Below, piece by piece: positions 6,708 to 13,809 of a stretch of 15,246 nt of DNA. The notes below the pieces were generated by a model. That model worked only from the letters and a program-made list of their open reading frames with translations. It searched no databases and had not been told where the DNA came from. The translations under genes and the position numbers were made by a program. How positions within the stretch are numbered: the stretch's first letter is position 1; each line of letters starts with the position of its first letter. Source of the DNA: JBOGEN01 sp050743265. Lineage in GTDB: Bacteria > Actinomycetota > Actinomycetes > JBOGEN01. The stretch covers positions 1 to 15,246 of the forward strand of contig JBOGEN010000154.1 in assembly GCA_050743265.1 (NCBI GenBank), read 5' to 3'.

Positions 6708-8138
6708 TCAGCGATTCGCGAAGGTGCCCGCTGCGTGCCGGAACACCTGGTCGGGGTCGTAGGCGTCCTTGACCTCGGCCAGCCGGCGGTACCCGCCGGC
6801 GTACGCGTCGCGCACCTCGTCGGTCTCGGGCTCGGACACGAGGTTGAGGTACGCCCCGGGCATGGTGTGCGGCCGGACCTGGTCCATGAGAGCGCGGACC
6901 CAGCCGCGCTGGGAGGCGTCCGCCGCCGGGTCGGTGTACATCGCCAGCGGGTGCACCAGCCAGCCCGCGTCCCGGTGGGCGAACGCGGTCGCGTCCTCGG
7001 GCACCTCGTTGACGGCCGCTCCCATCGGCGCGAGGACGACGCTGGACATCGTCGAGCCTGCGTTCGGCATCGCGTCGAGGACCGGGCCGATAATCCCGTC
7101 CAACCCGCGGGCGTACGTGGCGGACCAGTAGTTGCGGAACCCGGGCAGGTTCATCTCGTCGACCATGCACTGCAGCCCGGTGTACGGCATGTGCTGGACG
7201 AGGTCGACCATCGGCGGCCCGAACGTGCGCAGCGGGGCGAGCACCCGTTCCCCCTCCCCCGCGTCCGAGCCGAACCAGGACATGACCACGATCACCACGG
7301 GTGCGCCCACCAGGTCGCGCGGGACGAACGGCGCCTCGGGCGCGAAGGCGAACACCAGGGCACCGGACACCTCGCGCGGTGCGGTCGCGACGAAGTCCTC
7401 GTACAGGGCGGCGACGTCGGGAGCCCGGTCGAGCGGGTGCACGACGATCCCGCCGTAGATCATCGGGCCGACCTCGTGCAGCCGGTACGTGAACGCGGTG
7501 ACGACCCCGAACGCGCCCCCACCCCCGCGAAGCGCCCAGAACAGGTCGGGCTCGCTGTCCGCGCTCGCGGTCACGACCCGGCCGTCGGCGAGCACGACCT
7601 CGGCGGAGAGCAGGTTGTCGGCCGACAGCCCGTGCAGCGGTGACAGCCACCCCTGGCCACCGCCCAAGGTGAGCCCGCCGATGCCGGTCGAGGAGACCCG
7701 ACCACCCGGCGTGGCCAGACCGTGCTCCTGCGCCGCGTCGTCGACCTCCCCCCAGGTCGCCCCTCCGCCCGCGGTGAGCAGCCGGTTGGCCGGGTCCACC
7801 CCGACCGCACGCAGGCCGGACAGGTCGATGACCAGGTCGCCCGCGGTGGCGTGCCCGGCGACGCCGTGCCCCCCGCCGCGTACGGACACCTCGAGACCGC
7901 GGTCGCGGGCGAATCGCAGGCACGCGGCGACGTCCGCCCGACCGGCCGCGCGGACGATCACCGCGGGGCGGTGCGTGACCGTCGCGTTGAAGAGGGCGCA
8001 GGCGATCTCGTACTCCTCGTCGTTGGGCAGCAGCACCTGGCCGTCCACCGACCCGGCGAGCTGGTCCCGGGCGACGCGCGGCACCGGGACACGGGCCGCC
8101 GACGAGCGCGGCAGGGAGGACCCGGACGAGACGGACAT
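6708..8138 (-). CDS. FAD-linked oxidoreductase of the berberine-bridge-enzyme-like group (copy A)
   Basis: From ATG 8138 the protein has 476 residues. The PCMH-type FAD-binding domain shows SVRGGGHGVAGHATAG at 85-100, with His 91 the expected 8-alpha-histidyl FAD ligand, and GGRVSSTGIGGLTLGGGQGW at 145-164. Where bicovalent family members have a Cys for a second FAD link, this protein has Val 148, so single covalent attachment is expected. The C-terminal BBE part ends GAYLNLV ... YDPDQVFRHAAGTF; the usual NQNI ending is altered. There is no signal peptide, so it is likely cytoplasmic. Enzymes of this kind oxidise alcohols, sugars or ring carbons with oxygen as acceptor; the substrate is unknown. 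The frame allows an ATG at 8168, but that codon lies in the loop of a strong hairpin. It is downstream of the SDR gene and paralogous to the gene at 12433. Confidence 0.9.
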   Translation of the reverse strand: MSVSSGSSLPRSSAARVPVPRVARDQLAGSVDGQVLLPNDEEYEIACALFNATVTHRPAVIVRAAGRADVAACLRFARDRGLEVSVRGGGHGVAGHATAGDLVIDLSGLRAVGVDPANRLLTAGGGATWGEVDDAAQEHGLATPGGRVSSTGIGGLTLGGGQGWLSPLHGLSADNLLSAEVVLADGRVVTASADSEPDLFWALRGGGGAFGVVTAFTYRLHEVGPMIYGGIVVHPLDRAPDVAALYEDFVATAPREVSGALVFAFAPEAPFVPRDLVGAPVVIVVMSWFGSDAGEGERVLAPLRTFGPPMVDLVQHMPYTGLQCMVDEMNLPGFRNYWSATYARGLDGIIGPVLDAMPNAGSTMSSVVLAPMGAAVNEVPEDATAFAHRDAGWLVHPLAMYTDPAADASQRGWVRALMDQVRPHTMPGAYLNLVSEPETDEVRDAYAGGYRRLAEVKDAYDPDQVFRHAAGTFANR

Positions 8139-8153
8139 GCGCCACCCCCATGG

Positions 8154-8184
8154 AGGACGGGCGCCCATGCCGGGCGCCCGTCCT
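8154..8184 (-). terminator. Perfect 13-bp hairpin between the SDR and FAD oxidase genes
   Basis: AGGACGGGCGCCC (8154-8166) and GGGCGCCCGTCCT (8172-8184) are perfect inverted arms around a 5-base loop. It lies 63 bases after the SDR stop and 15 bases before ATG 8138. There is no T run, so it may be a U-less terminator, an attenuator or a translation-blocking leader structure. It is the strongest hairpin I found in the window. Confidence 0.7.
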
Positions 8185-8246
8185 GAGGTCTACGCCCCCG
8201 TACGGCGCAGGTCAACGCGCTGGGATGGATCAATCGCTCTCCGGGC

Positions 8247-9020
8247 TCAGAGGCTGCGGATGAAGCCGCCGTCCACCCGCACCTGGCTGCCGGTGACGTA
8301 CGAAGCCTGCGAGCTGCACAGGAACGCGGCCACGGCGCCGAACTCGGACGGGTCACCGTACCGCCCGACCGGGATCATCCCCCGGAACATGGCCTCCACC
8401 TCGGCGACCGGGCGTCCCTCCTTCTCGGCACGCCCTTGGTCGAGCGCGGCGACCCGGGGGGTGGCGATGCGGCCGGGCAGCACCATGTTCACGGTCACGC
8501 CGTCCTGGGCCACGTCGGACGCGAGCGACTTGAGCAAGGCCGCCAGCGCGGCACGGCCGACGTTGGACAGGGCGAGATCGAGGGCCGGCTCGATGACACC
8601 GCTGGACCCGACGGCGATGACGCGGCCCCATCCCCGCTCCCGCATGCCGGGGACCACCCGCTCCAGCAGCCGCTGCTGCGGCAGCAGCAGCGAGTCCACG
8701 GCCGCGGAGATCGACTCCACCTTCTGCTCCGAGGCCGTCCCCGCCGGCGGGCCGCCCCCGTTCAGCACGAGGACGTCCACCGGGCCGAAGGTCTCCTCCG
8801 CCGTGCGCACGAGGCGTTCCGGGGCGTCGGGGTCGTTGAGGTCCGCCTCGACGCCGACCGCGTTCGGCAGGGCGGCCGCCTCCTTGGCGGCGAGGTCGCC
8901 GCGACGTCCGGTGAGCACGACGTGGGCGCCCTCGGTGGCCAGGTTCTGGGCGATGGCGAGCCCGAGCCCGCTCGTCGATGCGCAGACGAGCGCGGTACGC
9001 CCGGTCAGTCCGAGATCCAT
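8247..9020 (-). CDS. SDR-family protein with an atypical Ser/Arg active site
   Basis: The protein has 257 residues, standard for short-chain dehydrogenases. ATG 9020 has AAGGAG (9028-9033) seven bases upstream, overlapping the stop of the preceding gene, so the two are translationally coupled. The Rossmann start reads CASTSGLG (13-20) rather than TGASxGxG; the NNAG motif is NGGG (87-90). The catalytic Ser is present (GSS, 138-140). Thirteen residues on, the expected YxxxK is replaced by SNVGR (Ser 152, Arg 156), while the following KSLA helix, PGRIATPR and the C-terminal VDGG are normal. This substitution is known in a subgroup of SDR proteins usually labelled oxidoreductase or 3-oxoacyl-ACP reductase without proof. 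It may use another mechanism or bind a ligand without redox chemistry. It lies 12 bases after the aldolase/lyase gene. Confidence 0.9.
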   Translation of the reverse strand: MDLGLTGRTALVCASTSGLGLAIAQNLATEGAHVVLTGRRGDLAAKEAAALPNAVGVEADLNDPDAPERLVRTAEETFGPVDVLVLNGGGPPAGTASEQKVESISAAVDSLLLPQQRLLERVVPGMRERGWGRVIAVGSSGVIEPALDLALSNVGRAALAALLKSLASDVAQDGVTVNMVLPGRIATPRVAALDQGRAEKEGRPVAEVEAMFRGMIPVGRYGDPSEFGAVAAFLCSSQASYVTGSQVRVDGGFIRSL

Positions 9021-9032
9021 CGGCGTGCTCCT

Positions 9033-9935
9033 TCAGGTTGTCCGGTTCAGCAGGGCGCCCGCCGCGGCCAGGTGCGCGTCGGCGAGCGGGACGAGGGACT
9101 CGGGGAACGACGGGCCCGGCGGGCGTACGGCGGGCTCGTCGAGCAGCCCGCGCCGGCGCAGGCACTCCTTGCGGACGGCGAGGGTGAGACCGGGCTGGGC
9201 CTCGAAGTTCACCAGGGGCAGCCAGGGCGCCAGGGTCTCCCGGGCCGCGTCGAACCCGCCCGCCTCGTACGCCCGGACAGTGGCCACGAGCGCCTCCGGG
9301 TACGAGAAGCCGGTCATCGCGCCGGCGGCACCCGCGGCCAGCTCGTCCACCAGCCCTACGCCGCCGAGCCCGCCGAACACCGGCACGTCCGAGTACGCGC
9401 CCACGGTGGCGATCGCCGGCGGGGTCGGCGGAGCCTCGGACTTCACGGCGGCCAGCACGTCGGCGTTCTCTGCGACCGACTTCGCGAGGTCCTGCGGGGT
9501 GATGGTGACGCCGGAGACGAGCGGGTAGTCCTGCACGACGACGCTGGCGCCGGTCGCGTCCGCGACGGCCCTCAGGTGGCTGCCGAGCGCAGCCGGGTCC
9601 GGGGTGTTGACCTGCACCATGAGGCCGGCCAGCCGGTCGCCCGCGGGCTCGGTCACCACCTGTGCCTGCTCGAGAACCACCCGGGTCGAGCGTCCGGACA
9701 GGCCCACGACGAGCGGCAGGTCGGTGACCCGCGCGACGACGTCGACCACGTGCCGCTGCTCGGCGAGCGTCAGCTTGGCCGCCTCGCCGAACACGCCGAG
9801 CACGGTGAGGCCGGTGGCCCCGACCTCGCTGTAGTGCGCGGCCATGCGGGCGAGCGAGGTCTCGCACACGTCGCACGACGGGCCACGGAACGGCGTGGCG
9901 AGCACGCCCCAGACGCCGGGCTGCAGGGGTCTCAC
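9033..9935 (-). CDS. Dihydrodipicolinate synthase / N-acetylneuraminate lyase family protein
   Basis: The protein has 300 residues from GTG 9935, with AGGA (9943-9946) seven bases upstream. It is a class I aldolase-type TIM barrel: GVWGVLATPF opens the first strand, GVFGEAAKLT is at 47-56, Tyr 137 lies in VQDYPL, and the Schiff-base Lys is Lys 165 in AAVKSEA. True DapA enzymes carry two Thr in the GTTGE motif; here the same position is GVFGE, so lysine biosynthesis is unlikely and a catabolic aldolase, lyase or dehydratase acting on a 2-oxo acid is more probable. Its stop TGA (9033-9035) is shared with the ribosome binding site of the SDR gene, so the two products probably act in one route. 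The substrate cannot be told from the sequence. It has no membrane segment and is likely a cytoplasmic oligomer. Confidence 0.92.
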   Translation of the reverse strand: MRPLQPGVWGVLATPFRGPSCDVCETSLARMAAHYSEVGATGLTVLGVFGEAAKLTLAEQRHVVDVVARVTDLPLVVGLSGRSTRVVLEQAQVVTEPAGDRLAGLMVQVNTPDPAALGSHLRAVADATGASVVVQDYPLVSGVTITPQDLAKSVAENADVLAAVKSEAPPTPPAIATVGAYSDVPVFGGLGGVGLVDELAAGAAGAMTGFSYPEALVATVRAYEAGGFDAARETLAPWLPLVNFEAQPGLTLAVRKECLRRRGLLDEPAVRPPGPSFPESLVPLADAHLAAAGALLNRTT

Positions 9936-9960
9936 AACGGCGTCCTACCCGCCCGGCTCA

Positions 9961-10017
9961 GCGGTAACGCCCTCAGCCGTACGCCCTCAGCCGTACGCCC
10001 TCAGCCGTACGCCTTCA
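9961..10017. repeat. Tandem 14-bp repeat starting at the stop codon of the acyl-CoA dehydrogenase gene
   Basis: Read on the plus strand: units 9976-9989 and 9990-10003 are identical (GCCGTACGCCCTCA), 10004-10017 differs by one base, and 9961-9975 is a degenerate copy one base longer. On the minus strand each unit begins with TGA; the first TGA (10015-10017) is the gene stop. The array fills most of the 79 bases before the DHDPS-family gene, and three units carry the palindrome CGTACG. Confidence 0.75.
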
Positions 10018-11196
10018 GCGGTACGCCCCGATCCCCGTGAGGTGCTCGCCCAGGACCAGCGTGTGCACCTCGGACGTGCCCTCGTACGTGAGCACGGACT
10101 CGAGGTTGTTCGCGTGGCGGATCACCGGGTACTCCAGCGTGATCCCGTTGGCGCCGAGGACGGTGCGCGCCTCGCGTGCGATAGCGAGCGCCTCCCGGAC
10201 GTTGTTGAGCTTGCCGAGGCTGACCTGGTACGGCGTGAGTCGGCCCGCTTCCTTGAGGCGTCCGAGCCGGAGGGCCAGCAGCATGCCCTTGTTGAGCTCG
10301 ACCGCCATGTCGACGAGCTTGCGCTGCGTGAGCTGGAAGCCCGCGAGCGGCTTGTCGAACTGCTCGCGCTCCACCGAGTAGCGCAGCGCGGTTGCCAGGC
10401 ACGTGCGGGCCGCGCCCATCGAGCCCCAGACGATCCCGTAGCGGGCCTCGGACAGGCAGCCCAGCGGCGCGCGCAGTCCCTCCGCCTCCGGCAGCAGCGC
10501 GTCGGACGGGAGCCGTACGCCCTCGAACACGAGCTCCGACGTCACCGACGCACGCAAGGAGACCTTCTTGTGCACGTCGCTCGCGGTGAACCCGGGCGTC
10601 CCGCGGGGGACGAGGAAGCCGCGGACCCCGTCGTCCGTGCGCGCCCAGACGACCGCCACGTCCGCGACGGAACCGTTCGTGATCCACATCTTCGTGCCGT
10701 CGAGCACCCAGTCGTCCCCGTCGCGGCGGGCGGACGTCCGCATCTGCGCCGGGTTGCTGCCTGCGTCGGGCTCGGTGAGGCCGAAGCAGCCGATCGCCTC
10801 GCCGGCGGCCATGCGGGGCAGCCACTCCTGTCGCTGCTCCTCCGAGCCGTACGTCCTGATCGCGTACATCGCGAGCGAGCCCTGCACGGACACGAACGAG
10901 CGCAGCCCGGAGTCGACCGCCTCCATCTCCTGACAGGCCAGGCCGTACGCGACCGCCCCGGCCCCCGCGCATCCGTACCCGGACAGGTGCATGCCGAGCA
11001 CGCCGAGCTTGCCGATCTCGGGGAACAGCGAGACGGGGAACGTCCCTTGCTCCCACCACTGCGCGACGTGGGGCTCGAGCCGGTCGGCGGCGAACCGCCT
11101 CACCGTGTCGCGGACGAGGCGCTCCTCCTCGGTCAGCTCCGCGTCCAGGTCGAGCAGGTCGAGCACGCCCACGGGGTCCTTCTGCAGGGTGGCCAT
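10015..11196 (-). CDS. gcdH: Acyl-CoA dehydrogenase, glutaryl-CoA dehydrogenase type
   Basis: The protein has 393 residues from ATG 11196, with AGGGT (11203-11207) six bases upstream. Standard acyl-CoA dehydrogenase order is seen: N-terminal helices, FAD motif GCFGLTEPDAGSNP at 136-149, WITNG at 171-175, then the C-terminal helical domain. Glutaryl-CoA dehydrogenase hallmarks are Arg 99 in GLRSFVSVQ (binds the distal carboxylate), LGCLSEARYGIVWG at 245-258, the run QFDKPLAGFQLTQRKL at 279-294, and the catalytic Glu 372 in TYEGT. The known reaction is oxidative decarboxylation of glutaryl-CoA to crotonyl-CoA in Lys/Trp degradation, with electrons passed to ETF. The frame stays open to 12279, but that stretch is antisense to the TAXI gene and Arg/Gly-rich, so it is rejected. 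No partner pathway gene is next to it except possibly the DHDPS/SDR pair downstream. Confidence 0.92.
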   Translation of the reverse strand: MATLQKDPVGVLDLLDLDAELTEEERLVRDTVRRFAADRLEPHVAQWWEQGTFPVSLFPEIGKLGVLGMHLSGYGCAGAGAVAYGLACQEMEAVDSGLRSFVSVQGSLAMYAIRTYGSEEQRQEWLPRMAAGEAIGCFGLTEPDAGSNPAQMRTSARRDGDDWVLDGTKMWITNGSVADVAVVWARTDDGVRGFLVPRGTPGFTASDVHKKVSLRASVTSELVFEGVRLPSDALLPEAEGLRAPLGCLSEARYGIVWGSMGAARTCLATALRYSVEREQFDKPLAGFQLTQRKLVDMAVELNKGMLLALRLGRLKEAGRLTPYQVSLGKLNNVREALAIAREARTVLGANGITLEYPVIRHANNLESVLTYEGTSEVHTLVLGEHLTGIGAYR

Positions 11197-11238
11197 GACC
11201 GCACCCTGCCCGCCGTGCGCCGGGCCCGGCAAGCCGCG

Positions 11239-11280
11239 CAGGTCGGCCGAGCCCGGGGCCAGGTCGGCCGAGCCCGGCGC
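11239..11280. repeat. Two tandem 21-bp copies in the gcdH/TAXI divergent region
   Basis: Units 11239-11259 and 11260-11280 match at 20 of 21 positions; the shared core is CAGGTCGGCCGAGCCCGG. They lie 43-84 bases ahead of the gcdH start and about 80 bases ahead of the TAXI start, where operators of either gene would be expected. The 164-base divergent region otherwise shows only GC-rich sequence. Confidence 0.65.
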
Positions 11281-11348
11281 TGGGCACGCCGGGCCCCGGT
11301 CCGCCCGAGGGAGGCAGGCCGCGAACGGCCGCGCCGGGCGGCGCCCCG

Positions 11349-11361
11349 TACGCTGCCCGTC
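11349..11361 (+). promoter_or_regulatory. Possible -10 for leaderless transcription of the TAXI gene
   Basis: TACGCT (11349-11354) fits the actinomycete TAnnnT pattern and ends seven bases before ATG 11362, which would place the first base of the RNA at or next to the start codon. This fits the lack of a ribosome binding site there. No convincing -35 is seen. Confidence 0.3.
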
Positions 11362-12318
11362 ATGGCCGGGCCCGCGCGCCGTGCCGGCGCCGCCCTCGCC
11401 GGACTCCTGCTCCTGGTCGCCGCGTCCCCGGGGTGCGGGAGCGACGACGAGCCGAGTGGCCGCCTGCGCATCGCCGCGGGCAGCGCCGGTGGCATCTACC
11501 TCGCGTACGCCCACGCGCTCGCCGACGTGACGAAGCGGGAGATGCCGGGGGTGCGCCCCTCCGTGCTGTCCACCTCTGCCTCGATCGAGAACCTGCGTCT
11601 CCTCACGGACGGCCAGGCCGAGGTCGCCTTCTCCCTCGCGGACTCCGCGGCCGAGGCCGTCGAGGGCGACACCCCGTTCGGGCGTCCCCAGCCGGTCCGC
11701 GCCCTGGCCCGGCTGTACGACAACTACGTCCACCTCGTCGTCCCGACCGACAGCCCGATCCGGACGCTCGCGGACCTGCGCGGGCGGGAGGTGAGCGTCG
11801 GCCCGGACGGGTCGGGCACCGAGCTCACCGCGGCGCGCCTGCTCACCGTCGCGGGCCTCACCCAGGACACGCGCACCACCCGGCTCGGCCTGATCGACTC
11901 CGCCGAGGCTCTCCGGACCGGGGACGTGGACGCGTTCTTCTGGTCGGGCGGGCTGCCCACCCCCGAAGTGACCGAGCTGTCGCAGGGGTCGGGCGTCCGG
12001 CTGGTGCCGCTCGTGGAGATGACGCAGCAGATGCGCAACCGGTACGGCGACTTCTACTCCGAGGCGACTGTGCCCGCCTCGGCGTACGGGCTGGGCGAGT
12101 CCGTGCCGACGATCGCGGTCCCGAACTACCTCGTCGTGCAGCGCTCGATGGACGACGAGCTCGCGTACCGGCTGACCCGGCTGCTCTTCGAGCAGCAGGC
12201 CGCCCTCGCGCGCGCACACGCGGCCGGACGCCAGCTCTACCTGCGCTCGGCGATCTCCACCTACCCGGTGCCGCTGCACCCGGGCGCGCGGCGGTACTAC
12301 CGCCAGACCGCCGGCTGA
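11362..12318 (+). CDS. TAXI-family TRAP-type solute-binding lipoprotein
   Basis: The protein has 318 residues from ATG 11362. It has a signal peptide: RR at 6-7, hydrophobic core at 9-21, then SPGC with Cys 25 as likely lipidated residue (the lipobox is not classical), and an acidic linker GSDDEPSG. The mature part opens RLRIAAGSAGGIYLAYAHAL, the TAXI hallmark Gly-rich ligand loop, followed by STSASIENLRLLTDGQAEVA, a DLRGREVSVGPDGSGTE segment and DAFFWSGGLPTPEV near residue 193. Known members bind small acids such as glutamate or 2-oxo acids outside the membrane for a TRAP permease. No DctQM-like permease gene is in the window, so it may serve a distant permease or act as a sensor partner. 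It diverges from gcdH and is followed after 114 bases by the FAD oxidase copy B. Confidence 0.9.
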   Translation: MAGPARRAGAALAGLLLLVAASPGCGSDDEPSGRLRIAAGSAGGIYLAYAHALADVTKREMPGVRPSVLSTSASIENLRLLTDGQAEVAFSLADSAAEAVEGDTPFGRPQPVRALARLYDNYVHLVVPTDSPIRTLADLRGREVSVGPDGSGTELTAARLLTVAGLTQDTRTTRLGLIDSAEALRTGDVDAFFWSGGLPTPEVTELSQGSGVRLVPLVEMTQQMRNRYGDFYSEATVPASAYGLGESVPTIAVPNYLVVQRSMDDELAYRLTRLLFEQQAALARAHAAGRQLYLRSAISTYPVPLHPGARRYYRQTAG

Positions 12319-12432
12319 GCGTCAGGGCCGGCCGACGGGCCGAACCGTCGCAGCGGCGCAGAAAAGCTCTTCCGCGGCCAGGGGTCGGGGCGGCAAGGTC
12401 TCCTCGGGGGAGCGAACCGGGAGGGACCCACG

Positions 12433-13809
12433 ATGACGAGTCTGACCGACGCCACGGCACGCTCGCTGCGCAGCACGGTCACCGGGGAGGTGCTGCTGCC
12501 CGGCGACCCGGCGTACGACGAGGCCCGGGCCGTCTGGAACGCCATGGTCGACCACCGGCCGCGGGTGATCGTCCGGTGCACGGGCGCCGAGGACGTGGCG
12601 GCAGCGCTCCGGCTCGCCCGGGAGCACGGCCTCGAGATCGGCGTGCGCTGCGGCGGCCACGGCGTGCTCGGCCTGGCCGTGCCGGAGGGTGGGCTCATGA
12701 TCGACCTCACACCGATAGGCGGCGTCCGGGTCGACCCGGCGCGTCGCCGGGCCTGGGTCGGCGGGGGTGCGCTCCTCGGAGCCCTCGACCTCGCCACGCA
12801 GGAGCACGGTCTCGCCACGACCGCGGGCAACGTGTCCCACACCGGCGTCGGCGGGCTCACGCTCGGCGGCGGCATGGGCTGGCTGGCCCGCCAGTACGGC
12901 CTGTCGTGCGACAACGTCGTGTCGTTCGCGATGGTGACCGCCGAGGGCCGTGCGGTCCGCGCGAGCGCGACGGAGAACCCCGACCTGTACTGGGGCCTGC
13001 GCGGTGGCGGCGGCAACTTCGGGGTCGTGACCGAGTTCGAGTTCGCGCTCCACCCGGTCGACGGGCGGTGCCTGCTCGTCGACCTCGCGTACGACCTCGA
13101 CGACGCGCCCGCGGTGTTCCGCGGATGGCGGGACCTCACCACCGACGCGCCCCGGCAGGCGACGTTCACCGCGTTCGTGGGCGACGTGGACGGCCGTCCC
13201 CGGGCCAGTGTCGGGTACGTGTGGGTGGGCGACCCGGACGAGGGCCGTCGCCTGCTGCCGCCGCTGCGTGCGCTCGGAACCCCGATGGCGGAGCGGGTCG
13301 AGGAGATCTCGTACGTCGCGCTGCAGACGATGGACGACAGCGTCGAGGGGCACACCCTGCGCCGGTACTGGAAGGGGCATTACCTCACCGCTCTGCCCGA
13401 CGAGGCCGTCGAGACCTTCCTCCGGCGGGGCACCTCCGACGGCAGGGGCGACCTCCTGCCGGCGGCCAGCTTCCAGGCGTACGGCGGCGCCATCGCCGAC
13501 GTGCCACCCCAGGCGACGGCCTTCAGCCGCCGGGACACGCGGTACGAGTTCGTCACCGCCGCAAGGTGGACGGACCCGGGCGAGGACGAGAAGCGCATGG
13601 GCGCGGCACGCCGGTACGCGGCCACGATCGACCGGTTCGCGAGCGGGGCCTACGTCAACGTCGCCGAGGCCGACGGGCAGGCAGGCGTCGCGCGGGCGTA
13701 CCCGCCCGAGACGCTGGCACGGCTCACCGCCCTCAAGGACACGTGGGACCCGGACAACGTGTTCCACCGCAACCAGAACATCCGGCCCAGCCGGTGGTCT
13801 GCAGGCTAG
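12433..13809 (+). CDS. FAD-linked oxidoreductase of the berberine-bridge-enzyme-like group (copy B)
   Basis: The protein has 458 residues; ATG 12433 has GGGAGGGA (12419-12426) six bases upstream. The FAD domain shows VRCGGHGVLG at 71-80, where His 76 is the expected covalent FAD ligand, and GNVSHTGVGGLTLGGGMGW at 132-150. Val 134 replaces the Cys of bicovalent enzymes. LYWGLRGGGGNFGVVTEFEF and the C-terminal ending WDPDNVFHRNQNI are typical of the family; unlike copy A it keeps the NQNI end. Copies A and B share order and motifs but have clearly diverged, so this is not a recent duplication. It has no signal peptide. The substrate is unknown. Its TAG stop shares the bases CTAG with the stop of the opposing kinase gene. 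It may be read together with the TAXI gene. Confidence 0.93.
   Translation: MTSLTDATARSLRSTVTGEVLLPGDPAYDEARAVWNAMVDHRPRVIVRCTGAEDVAAALRLAREHGLEIGVRCGGHGVLGLAVPEGGLMIDLTPIGGVRVDPARRRAWVGGGALLGALDLATQEHGLATTAGNVSHTGVGGLTLGGGMGWLARQYGLSCDNVVSFAMVTAEGRAVRASATENPDLYWGLRGGGGNFGVVTEFEFALHPVDGRCLLVDLAYDLDDAPAVFRGWRDLTTDAPRQATFTAFVGDVDGRPRASVGYVWVGDPDEGRRLLPPLRALGTPMAERVEEISYVALQTMDDSVEGHTLRRYWKGHYLTALPDEAVETFLRRGTSDGRGDLLPAASFQAYGGAIADVPPQATAFSRRDTRYEFVTAARWTDPGEDEKRMGAARRYAATIDRFASGAYVNVAEADGQAGVARAYPPETLARLTALKDTWDPDNVFHRNQNIRPSRWSAG

Noticed and set aside
9844..11361. Plus-strand open frame leading into the TAXI gene
   Set aside because: It is antisense to gcdH and has shadow composition (His/Arg/Ala-rich); the signal peptide starts at 11362.
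11197..12279. Long minus-strand extension of the gcdH frame
   Set aside because: It is antisense to the TAXI gene, is Arg/Gly-rich, and the acyl-CoA dehydrogenase fold begins right after ATG 11196.
12357..12373. AT-rich patch GAAAAGCTCTTC ahead of FAD oxidase B
   Set aside because: It is an imperfect 12-base palindrome with one mismatched pair; no -35/-10 pair could be built around it.
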